A stretch of 64,000 nt of DNA from Bacteroidales bacterium UBA5536 (lineage in GTDB: Bacteria > Bacteroidota > Bacteroidia > Bacteroidales > F082). Below are positions 17,974-25,094 of the stretch, piece by piece. The DNA is taken from assembly GCA_002426795.1 (NCBI GenBank), contig DINQ01000020.1:556500-620499 (forward strand), in the 5' to 3' direction. The translations under genes and the position numbers were made by a program. The notes beneath the pieces were generated by a model, which had not been told where the DNA came from, did no database searches, and saw nothing but the letters and a program-made list of their open reading frames with translations. Position 1 is the first letter of the stretch; the number at the start of each line of letters is the position of its first letter.

Positions 17974-19407
17974 ATGAAAAGAAGACACATTGAAGTTTGG
18001 GATAATTGCCTTGAAGTTATCAAGGATAATGTTCATAGTCAGAGCTATAAAACCTGGTTTGAACCAATCAAACCTTTAAAGATCGAAAACAATGTTCTGA
18101 CAATTCAGGTTCCAAGCCAATTTTTTTACGAGTGGCTCGAAGAGCACTACATTAATCTGCTGAAAAAAACCATTAAAAAGGAACTTGGAACCGAAGGCAG
18201 ACTTGAGTACAGTATCATTATGGATAATTATGATGCGTCAAGTCCGTTTTCGATTAACTTTCCGGCCTCTAACAAAAAAGCGACTAAAAATCCTCTGGTA
18301 TCTATGCCACTCGACCTTAACAGGGGCACATCGAAAGATATCCCCAATCCGTTTATCATTCCGGGGCTCAAGAAAATCAAAGTGGAGTCGCAGCTTGTCG
18401 AGAGTTATTCTTTTGATAACTTTGTTGAGGGCGACTGCAACCGCCTCGCCAGATCGGCAGGATATGCAGTGGCCGAAAACCCTGGCAAAACTGCTTTTAA
18501 TCCATTGTTGATTTACAGTGCAACCGGTCTCGGGAAAACCCATTTGGCACATGCCATCGGTCTTCAGGTTAAAAATAACTTTCCTGAGAAAACAGTGCTT
18601 TACGTGCAGACCGAACAATTTATGAATCAATACATTGAGTCGGTCAGAAACAATAACCAAAACGATTTTGTACACTTCTATCAGATGATCGATGTGCTCA
18701 TCATTGACGATGTGCAGTTTTTGGCGGGCAAAGAAAAAACGCAAGACATCTTTTTCCATATTTTCAATCACCTTCACCAAAATAGTAAACAGCTGATTAT
18801 CACAAGCGACAAACCACCTGTTGAGCTCAAAGGTATGGAACCACGGCTTTTGTCGCGGTTTAAATGGGGCTTATCAGCTGATTTGCAGGTGCCTGATACT
18901 GAAACACGGGTTGCCATTCTAAAGCGAAAACTTTATGCCGACGGAATTGAAATTCCGCAGGATGTGATTGAATACCTGGCCTACAGTATTACCACCAATG
19001 TGCGCGAAATGGAAGGTGCACTCATTTCGCTGGTTGCTCAGTCATCGCTCAACAAAAAAGCAATTACTATTGATCTGGCGAGGCAAATGATTGATAAGTT
19101 TGTCAAAAATACCACGCGAGAAATCTCAATTGATTACATCCAGAAAGTTGTTTGCGATTTCTTTGGTATGCCAATTGATCAAATCAACACTAAAACCAGA
19201 AAACGAGAAATAGTTCAGGCCCGCCAACTGGCCATGTATTTTTCGAAGAAGCACACCAAATCCTCTTTGGCTACAATCGGTCTGCATTGTGGAAACAAAG
19301 ACCATGCAACTGTTTTGCATGCATGTAAAACAGTGACTAACCTGATCGAAACAGACAAACAATTCAGAGGCTTTGTAAACGAAATTGATAAAAAAATTCA
19401 ACATTAG
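17974..19407 (+). CDS. dnaA: Chromosomal replication initiator protein DnaA
   Basis: A 477-residue AAA+ ATPase that binds DnaA boxes and opens the origin. Domain I is recognised by WDNCLEVI and SYKTWFEPIKPL. Domain III has Walker A YSATGLGKTH, Walker B LIIDDVQFLAGKEKTQ and sensor/arginine motifs in EPRLLSRFKWGL. Domain IV ends with the DNA-binding signature CGNKDHATVLHACKTV. Length is normal for Bacteroidota. It follows a 234-bp intergenic region without recognised DnaA boxes. No dnaN lies beside it, which is common in this phylum. Confidence 0.98.
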   Translation: MKRRHIEVWDNCLEVIKDNVHSQSYKTWFEPIKPLKIENNVLTIQVPSQFFYEWLEEHYINLLKKTIKKELGTEGRLEYSIIMDNYDASSPFSINFPASNKKATKNPLVSMPLDLNRGTSKDIPNPFIIPGLKKIKVESQLVESYSFDNFVEGDCNRLARSAGYAVAENPGKTAFNPLLIYSATGLGKTHLAHAIGLQVKNNFPEKTVLYVQTEQFMNQYIESVRNNNQNDFVHFYQMIDVLIIDDVQFLAGKEKTQDIFFHIFNHLHQNSKQLIITSDKPPVELKGMEPRLLSRFKWGLSADLQVPDTETRVAILKRKLYADGIEIPQDVIEYLAYSITTNVREMEGALISLVAQSSLNKKAITIDLARQMIDKFVKNTTREISIDYIQKVVCDFFGMPIDQINTKTRKREIVQARQLAMYFSKKHTKSSLATIGLHCGNKDHATVLHACKTVTNLIETDKQFRGFVNEIDKKIQH

Positions 19408-19541
19408 CAGAAAAAAATGCTAAATTAGAAGGCTTTTTATTCCTGATTTATTGATGAAAGAGGCCATGGTGATGTGATGGCTATGTGCATGAAGCGCAAT
19501 GATGAGGGAGATTTCAGTTACAAACCAAATAATGGATTGCC

Positions 19542-19997
19542 ATGAATGTACTTTTTGTTTGCCTTGGAAATATCTGCCGCTCGCCAATGGCAGAAGGAAT
19601 TCTAAAAAAACTTTATCTCGAAAACAACATCAAGGGTGTTGTTGAATCAGCCGGTTTCGAGTCTTTTCATATCAATGATCATCCCGATAAACGATCCATT
19701 ATGGTAGCCCGACAACACGGTATCGATATTTCGAAAAAACAGGCCAGACTTTTTCGAAAAGAAGACTTTGATACATTTGACCGCATTTATGTGATGGATA
19801 CTCTGAATATGAGTGATGTTTCGGAGATTGCGACCGAAGAACAGATGAAAAAAGTCGATTACCTGATGAATATCCTCGAACCCGGATCGAACAAAGTAAT
19901 TCCGGATCCCTATACGAGCGGAATTGAAGATTGCGAGAAGGTTTTTCTGTTGATAGAGGCCGCCTGCAAAAAATTGCTTTCTGAAGTCAAAAAATGA
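19542..19997 (+). CDS. Low-molecular-weight protein-tyrosine-phosphatase
   Basis: A 151-residue phosphatase with the active-site P-loop CLGNICRS (Cys7 nucleophile, Arg13) at the N-terminus and the general-acid motif DPYTSG near residue 126. These enzymes dephosphorylate tyrosine residues or low-molecular-weight phosphoesters; in some bacteria they pair with polysaccharide tyrosine kinases, but none is encoded here. The next gene begins four bases after its stop, so it heads a three-gene unit with the dehydratase and the methylase. Confidence 0.94.
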   Translation: MNVLFVCLGNICRSPMAEGILKKLYLENNIKGVVESAGFESFHINDHPDKRSIMVARQHGIDISKKQARLFRKEDFDTFDRIYVMDTLNMSDVSEIATEEQMKKVDYLMNILEPGSNKVIPDPYTSGIEDCEKVFLLIEAACKKLLSEVKK

Positions 19998-20001
19998 AAC
20001 A

Positions 20002-20955
20002 ATGGCTCTAACTATTCCAGATGCAGAAACAATTAAACAGGCAGCTGAGCGAATCGACCCATATGTGCATCGGACACCTGTGCTTAGATCTGCTTTTTTT
20101 GATAAACTGACTGGTGTTTCACTCTTTTTCAAGTGCGAAAACTTTCAAAAGGCTGGTGCTTTTAAGTCGCGAGGTGCCATGAATGCCTCGCTTAGTCTGG
20201 AAAATCATGAACTAAAAGCAGGCGTTGCGACCCATTCGAGTGGAAACCATGCACAAGCGCTGGCAAGGGCTGCGCTTTTGCTTGGTGTAAAAGCATATAT
20301 CGTGATGCCCAAAACTGCGCCTGCTGCAAAAGTTGCTGCAGTGAAAGAGTATCAAGGTGAAATAACATTCTGTGAGCCAACCTTACAAGCCCGCGAAGAA
20401 ACACTGAAGCAGGTAACCGACAGAACAGGCGCCACTGAAATTCATCCCTATAACAATTACAGGGTGATTGCTGGCCAGGCAACAACTGCTCTGGAGATGA
20501 CAGAACAATGTCCGCCACTCGACTATATTTTGTGCCCGGTAGGTGGTGGTGGTTTGCTGAGTGGAACAGCCCTGTCAGCCCACTATTTTTCCCCTCAAAC
20601 AAAAGTTATTGGTTGCGAACCCAAAGGGGCAGATGATGCTTTTGTGTCATTTAATTCCAAAACGTTTTATCCGAGCATCTCTCCCCAAACTGTGGCCGAT
20701 GGTTTATTAACCTCACTCGGAAGTCTTACTTTTCCCATCATTCTGAAGCACGTTCATGATATTGCTATTGTTGAAGAATCAGAAATCATTCAGGCAATGC
20801 AATGGGTTTGGGAAAGAATGAAAATAATCATAGAGCCCAGCGCTGCTGTGCCTTTGGCGGTTGCAATTTCGGGTAAATTGGATCTGCAGGGAAAAAATGT
20901 TGGAATCATTTTTTCGGGCGGAAACCTGGACTTAAAAAAACTACCCTGGTTATGA
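20002..20955 (+). CDS. PLP-dependent threonine/serine dehydratase
   Basis: A 317-residue fold-type II PLP enzyme. Lys55 in AGAFKSRGA is the Schiff-base lysine, SSGNHAQALA is the substrate-binding loop and PVGGGGLLSG is the phosphate-binding glycine loop. It lacks the C-terminal ACT regulatory domain of biosynthetic IlvA (usually about 500 residues), so it resembles catabolic threonine dehydratase or serine racemase. These cannot be separated from sequence alone. It lies within the LMW-phosphatase/methylase operon and overlaps the methylase gene by four bases. Confidence 0.9.
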   Translation: MALTIPDAETIKQAAERIDPYVHRTPVLRSAFFDKLTGVSLFFKCENFQKAGAFKSRGAMNASLSLENHELKAGVATHSSGNHAQALARAALLLGVKAYIVMPKTAPAAKVAAVKEYQGEITFCEPTLQAREETLKQVTDRTGATEIHPYNNYRVIAGQATTALEMTEQCPPLDYILCPVGGGGLLSGTALSAHYFSPQTKVIGCEPKGADDAFVSFNSKTFYPSISPQTVADGLLTSLGSLTFPIILKHVHDIAIVEESEIIQAMQWVWERMKIIIEPSAAVPLAVAISGKLDLQGKNVGIIFSGGNLDLKKLPWL

Positions 20956-21698
20956 GTTTATTAAAAAACAGAGGCCGTCTCTATCTGATTCCGACACTAC
21001 TTGGAAATACCGAGCCAGATCAGGTTTTGCCTGCTGGAACCATTGAACTGATGCGGCGATTGGATATTTTTATCGTGGAGAATGTCCGCACGGCACGCAG
21101 GCTGTTAAGCAGAGTAAAAACTGAAAAACCAATTGATGATTTGGTGTTTTTCGAGCTCAATAAACACACCAAAGAGCAAGAAATGCTCGACTTTCTGCTT
21201 CCGACTTTTGAGGGTAAATCCATTGGTTTGATGTCAGAAGCGGGCACGCCCTGCATTGCCGATCCAGGAAATGTGATTGTTGAGATGGCACATCAGGCTG
21301 GTGTAGAGGTAATGCCTTTGACAGGTCCAAACGCTATGATTCTGGCTTTGATGGCCTCGGGCTTTAATGGGCAATCGTTTTCATTTCATGGGTATCTGCC
21401 TATCCAAAAACAGGAACGGATACAGTCATTGTTAGCGCTACAAAACAGAGCCGAAGTCACAGGGGAGACGCAACTTTTTATTGAAACACCATTCAGAAAC
21501 CAGGCATTGTACGAAACGATCTTACAGCACTGTCGAAGTTCACTCATGCTGTGTTTGGCTGTAAACATCAGCATGCCTGATCAGTATATCAAAAGCATGA
21601 CTGTTGCCGACTGGAAGCTGCAAAAACCGGATCTGGATAAAAAACCAGCTGTTTTTCTGTTTTGGAGCCCTCCAAAAAAACAAACACGCAAGCGTTGA
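20952..21698 (+). CDS. RsmI-like tetrapyrrole-methylase-fold SAM methyltransferase
   Basis: A 248-residue protein of the RsmI/YraL family. Family motifs are LYLIPTLLGN, FIVENVRTARRLL, LMSEAGTPCIADPG and the PLTGPNA loop. RsmI 2'-O-methylates C1402 of 16S rRNA. This protein is shorter than E. coli RsmI (about 286 residues) and departs from it at the N-terminus and at the usual PTPIGN motif (here PTLLGN), so it may be the paralogue found in many Bacteroidota with uncertain substrate. The symbol is therefore withheld. Start overlaps the dehydratase stop. Confidence 0.85.
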   Translation: MSLLKNRGRLYLIPTLLGNTEPDQVLPAGTIELMRRLDIFIVENVRTARRLLSRVKTEKPIDDLVFFELNKHTKEQEMLDFLLPTFEGKSIGLMSEAGTPCIADPGNVIVEMAHQAGVEVMPLTGPNAMILALMASGFNGQSFSFHGYLPIQKQERIQSLLALQNRAEVTGETQLFIETPFRNQALYETILQHCRSSLMLCLAVNISMPDQYIKSMTVADWKLQKPDLDKKPAVFLFWSPPKKQTRKR

Positions 21699-21716
21699 AC
21701 AATCATCGCCTGCGTG
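21685..21716. terminator. Hairpin between convergent methylase and FKBP genes
   Basis: CACGCAAGCG and CGCCTGCGTG form a 10-bp stem with one mismatch and a 12-nt loop. The left arm overlaps the end of the methylase gene. The downstream T run is weak (AATCTTTATTT), so termination is probable but unproven. Confidence 0.45.
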
Positions 21717-21740
21717 AATCTTTATTTGTATCAGATATTT

Positions 21741-22247
21741 TTAGTGGTGGTGACCGTGTGGTCCATGTACGTGACCGTGGCTGATTTCTTCGGCTGATGC
21801 TTCACGAATATCGAGAATGTCGCCCGAAAAATGCAGGTCCATACCGGCTAATGGGTGATTGAAGTCCATTTTTACAGTTGAATCAGTAACCTCCAGAACG
21901 ATGCCGTCCAGGGGATTTCCATCCTGATCCTGCATGGTGATTTGGTTGCCAATTTTCACCAGTTCTTCATCTACTTTGCCTTCAACTTCAAAAATCTTTT
22001 TGTCGAGGTCGATAATAGCTTCTTTAGTTGGCTGACCATAACCATCTTCAGCAGATAATTCGAAACTGAACGAATCACCTACTGAAAGTCCGTCAAGACT
22101 TTCTTCAAACTTTGGTAACAACCCGCCTACACCGAAGAGATAAACAAAAGGTCTGTCTTTTTCTACTTTTTGAATCAATGCTCCCTGAGCATCATTTTCG
22201 CGTAGTTCGTAGGTCAACGATACTACTTTTTGATTTCCTACTTTCAT
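21741..22247 (-). CDS. SlyD-like FKBP-type peptidyl-prolyl cis-trans isomerase
   Basis: A 168-residue folding catalyst and chaperone. The FKBP core is split by an insert-in-flap domain: VVSLTYELRENDAQG, then YLFGVGGLLPKFEESLDGL and GYGQPTKEAI before the insert, and FNHPLAGMDLHFSGDI after it. The C-terminus is histidine-rich (SHGHVHGPHGHHH), a nickel/zinc-binding tail as in SlyD. No signal peptide is visible, so it is cytoplasmic. A perfect 7-bp inverted repeat (22270-22286) lies in its presumed leader. Confidence 0.94.
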   Translation of the reverse strand: MKVGNQKVVSLTYELRENDAQGALIQKVEKDRPFVYLFGVGGLLPKFEESLDGLSVGDSFSFELSAEDGYGQPTKEAIIDLDKKIFEVEGKVDEELVKIGNQITMQDQDGNPLDGIVLEVTDSTVKMDFNHPLAGMDLHFSGDILDIREASAEEISHGHVHGPHGHHH

Positions 22248-22269
22248 GAAATAAATTTAATTTTGAAAA

Positions 22270-22306
22270 GCTGATTGAAAATCAGCACAATTTGGCTGCA
22301 AAGGTA
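22270..22306 (-). promoter_or_regulatory. FKBP promoter and leader inverted repeat
   Basis: TACCTTTG on the minus strand (22306-22299) matches the -7 consensus exactly and is identical to that of rnpB. Between it and the ATG lies GCTGATT-TTC-AATCAGC (22286-22270), a perfect short hairpin that could act as an operator or leader structure. Confidence 0.45.
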
Positions 22307-22401
22307 AGTAAATTGGCGAAATGGTTTTTTTTATCATAGAAAATGTAATATTTTGTGGTAATTGTCGTCTATTGAAACATGATCAACAAAAAAAATAAGA
22401 T

Positions 22402-23298
22402 TTGAGCAATCCAATACTTTCTATCAAGAATCTCAGTAAGCATTTTGGCTCCATCAAGGCGGTAGACCACCTCGATCTCACTGTTGAAAAAGGACAGGTT
22501 TTTGGCATTCTGGGGCCCAATGGCAGCGGAAAAACCACCACCCTGGGGATCATTTTGGGCGCCATAGCTCCCAAAGAGGGAAGCTACGAATGGTTTGGCT
22601 TGCCACCTTCGGCAGCCATCAGGCGGCGAATTGGCAGCATCCTTGAAACGCCATTGTTTTACCCTTATTTGTCGGCCATTGATAACCTGAAAATCATTGC
22701 TGACTTAAAGGAGTTGCCCTATACCTCTATCGATGAGAGCCTTCAACGTGTTGGGCTGTATGAGCGACGGAAAAGCAAGTTTTCTACCTATTCCTTGGGT
22801 ATGAAGCAGCGTTTGGCAGTGGCTGCAGCCTTACTTGGAAATCCCGAAGTAATGATCCTTGACGAACCAACCAACGGCCTCGATCCGCAAGGCATTGCCG
22901 AAATCAGGAATTTGATCAAAAAGGTTTCGTCAGAGGGCACAACGATAATATTAGCAAGTCACTTGCTCGACGAGGTACAGAAAACCTGTACGCATGTAGC
23001 CGTGATGCGAAGCGGACGTTGTTTGTTTACGGGTCAGGTAGATGTGATGCTGCATAAAGGATTGACAGTTGAACTGATGGCTGATGACACGACGGCATTA
23101 CAACGAGTGTTGGAACAATGCCCACTTATTTCTGAACTCGATTCGCAAACTCAACTGTGGAAGGTCAAGCTCAAGGAAGGTAATGATGCCACACAACTGC
23201 ATAGGTTTCTGATTGGTAAAGGCATCGTGCTCAATCATCTGGCAGCGGAGAAGAAGAGTTTGGAAGAACAGTTTCTTGAAATTTTAAACCACGAGTAA
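22402..23298 (+). CDS. ABC transporter ATP-binding protein
   Basis: A 298-residue ATPase. Walker A is GPNGSGKTTT, the signature is YSLGMKQRLAVAAALL and Walker B is VMILDEPTNGLDP, followed by the H-loop in ILASHLLDEVQ. It belongs to the CcmA/drug-export (bacitracin or multidrug type) subgroup with a C-terminal extension of about 90 residues. The start is TTG at 22402; an ATG at 22380 is in another frame and stops after eight codons. The last base of its stop codon is the first base of the permease start codon, so the two form a transporter. Substrate unknown. Confidence 0.93.
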   Translation: MSNPILSIKNLSKHFGSIKAVDHLDLTVEKGQVFGILGPNGSGKTTTLGIILGAIAPKEGSYEWFGLPPSAAIRRRIGSILETPLFYPYLSAIDNLKIIADLKELPYTSIDESLQRVGLYERRKSKFSTYSLGMKQRLAVAAALLGNPEVMILDEPTNGLDPQGIAEIRNLIKKVSSEGTTIILASHLLDEVQKTCTHVAVMRSGRCLFTGQVDVMLHKGLTVELMADDTTALQRVLEQCPLISELDSQTQLWKVKLKEGNDATQLHRFLIGKGIVLNHLAAEKKSLEEQFLEILNHE

Positions 23299-24101
23299 TG
23301 AACAAGCTGATCAAAATAGAATATCGGAAACTGGCCAAAAGCAGAGTGTTTATCGCCATGCTGCTCTTGTATATCGTCAGTATCACTGCCATGCTTTTTG
23401 GGGTGGAAGCCTTTATCAATAAAGTAACCTCCAATGCCAGCCAAAACTCTCCTATTCCAATTCCTTCTTTTTCACTCTATAGCTTTCCTTACATTTGGCA
23501 TAACCTCACCTATCTTTCTGGTTTTTTCAAACTCTTGCCGGCGCTCATCGTGATGGTTTTTGTTACCGCAGAATATAGTCACCGAACCATTAGACAGCAC
23601 ATCATTAATGGGATTAGCAGGGAGCAGTTTTTTCTGCAAAAAGTATTTTTTATTACAGCAATTGGGTTGGTTGTGACTTTTACAACGGTGTTTTCTGCTC
23701 TTGTTTTAGGGTTTTTGCATACAGAAGTGATCACTTTTGATATCATATGGCAAAAAACAGTTTTTGTTGCAGCATTATTTTTGGAAATATTTGCCTACAG
23801 CAGCATTGCGTTGTTTTTTGCGGTTTTGATGCGTAAAAGTGGTTTGGCGATAATTGCTTTTGCCATTTATTCTGTGATTGCCGAACCCATTATCAGATTC
23901 TATATTGACGATGATATAGCTGCCTATTTTCCAATGAAACGAATTGGAAGTCTGATTGATACGCCAAATACAGCATTGATGAAATTGTTTGGTGTTAACT
24001 TTCGCACCTATATCGAACCTTCGGATGTAATGATCACACTGGTGTATTGTTTCATCTTTTTAGGAGCTACATATCTACTGATTAAAAAGAGGGATATCTA
24101 G
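23298..24101 (+). CDS. ABC-2-type transporter permease
   Basis: A 267-residue membrane protein with about six hydrophobic segments. N-terminal MNKLIKIEYRKLAKSRVFI and TAEYSHRTIRQHIINGISR are characteristic of ABC-2 permeases that pair with gliding (GldF-like) or bacitracin-type ATPases. Translation is coupled to the ATPase gene by a one-base overlap. No terminator is obvious after its stop, and the next gene has its own promoter. Confidence 0.88.
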   Translation: MNKLIKIEYRKLAKSRVFIAMLLLYIVSITAMLFGVEAFINKVTSNASQNSPIPIPSFSLYSFPYIWHNLTYLSGFFKLLPALIVMVFVTAEYSHRTIRQHIINGISREQFFLQKVFFITAIGLVVTFTTVFSALVLGFLHTEVITFDIIWQKTVFVAALFLEIFAYSSIALFFAVLMRKSGLAIIAFAIYSVIAEPIIRFYIDDDIAAYFPMKRIGSLIDTPNTALMKLFGVNFRTYIEPSDVMITLVYCFIFLGATYLLIKKRDI

Positions 24102-24137
24102 TCGTTTCTGATTGACTTTATTTAAAGTAATTTTTCA

Positions 24138-24172
24138 TTTTGTTACTGCGTACGCGTATTTTTTTATTTTTG
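24138..24172 (+). promoter_or_regulatory. Promoter of sugar transferase gene
   Basis: TTTTG (24138-24142), a 22-nt spacer and TATTTTTG (24165-24172) fit the Bacteroidota consensus. The leader to the ATG at 24259 is long, about 80 nt. Confidence 0.55.
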
Positions 24173-24258
24173 CAACACAGGAAAGAGGCTAGAATACCAA
24201 CAACCCATTATTGACAACCATCAAAACAACGCACTTTATAACCCGTTTGAGGAATTAG

Positions 24259-25056
24259 ATGAGAAAGTTTGAGCTGCCAACACATGAAACTTTCGAGCAA
24301 TATCGAATAGGTTTTGGCAAACGCGCTTTTGATATCGTGTTTGCTTCCATTGCTATTTTGTTGACATCACCATTGATGCTCATCATTGCGATTCTGATCA
24401 AACTTGAGTCAAAAGGACCGATTATCTATATTTCTGAAAGGGTTGGCACTGGCTATGATATTTTTAAATTCTACAAATTTCGCTCGATGCGCCAGTTTGC
24501 CGAGGAGAAACGTGCTGAGCTTTCGAGCCTGAATCTTTACCTCATCAACAAAAAAAACAGCGGAAATTCAATTGACGACGAAGGTTGTCCCGAATGTGAG
24601 CGACTTGGCTACAGATGTTCACCTACACTTTACATTGATGGAACTGAGATATGTGAAAACTGGTACCTCGAACTCAAAAGAAGGTCGAATCAGAATGCCG
24701 CTTTTTTCAAAGTAGAAAATGATCCACGAGTCACGAGTGTAGGTCGTTTTCTTCGCCGGTTTAATCTGGATGAACTACCTCAGTTCTTCAATGTATTAAA
24801 AGGTGATATGTCAATCGTAGGCAACAGACCTCTCCCGCTTTATGAAGCAGAAAGACTCACAACTGATCAGTGGTCGTACCGCTTTATGGCACCAGCTGGC
24901 ATCACCGGGATGTGGCAAATTACACCCAATCGGTTCGAGTCTGAAGAAGACAGGATCAACCTCGACAACCAATATGCGATGATCGCCTCCCCGAAAAAAG
25001 ATCTTGAAATTATTTTGAAGTCATTACCTACTTTTTTCAGAAAGAATAACTTCTAA
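24259..25056 (+). CDS. Monotopic phosphoglycosyl transferase (sugar transferase) with Cys4 insertion
   Basis: A 265-residue enzyme of the WbaP/PglC class, transferring a sugar-1-phosphate to undecaprenyl phosphate to start a surface glycan. A re-entrant membrane helix spans about residues 24-48, then VGTGYDIFKFYKFRSM. The catalytic Asp-Glu dyad is in RRFNLDELPQFFNVLKGDMS, followed by IVGNRPLPLYEAE and APAGITGMWQI. Between KFRSM (77) and ENDPRVT (about 152), where the usual enzyme has about 25 residues, sits a 70-residue insert with Cys110, Cys113, Cys120 and Cys132 (GCPECERLGYRC), suggestive of a zinc site. No glycosyltransferase cluster is adjacent, so it is an orphan. The pathway cannot be inferred. 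Confidence 0.9.
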   Translation: MRKFELPTHETFEQYRIGFGKRAFDIVFASIAILLTSPLMLIIAILIKLESKGPIIYISERVGTGYDIFKFYKFRSMRQFAEEKRAELSSLNLYLINKKNSGNSIDDEGCPECERLGYRCSPTLYIDGTEICENWYLELKRRSNQNAAFFKVENDPRVTSVGRFLRRFNLDELPQFFNVLKGDMSIVGNRPLPLYEAERLTTDQWSYRFMAPAGITGMWQITPNRFESEEDRINLDNQYAMIASPKKDLEIILKSLPTFFRKNNF

Positions 25057-25094
25057 AGCTTATTTCTGCTGAAAGTTTCAGGTTTTTGGCTCCG

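Noticed and set aside
18238..18780. 180-codon frame antisense to dnaA
   Set aside because: Antisense to a clear dnaA gene and without recognisable protein features.
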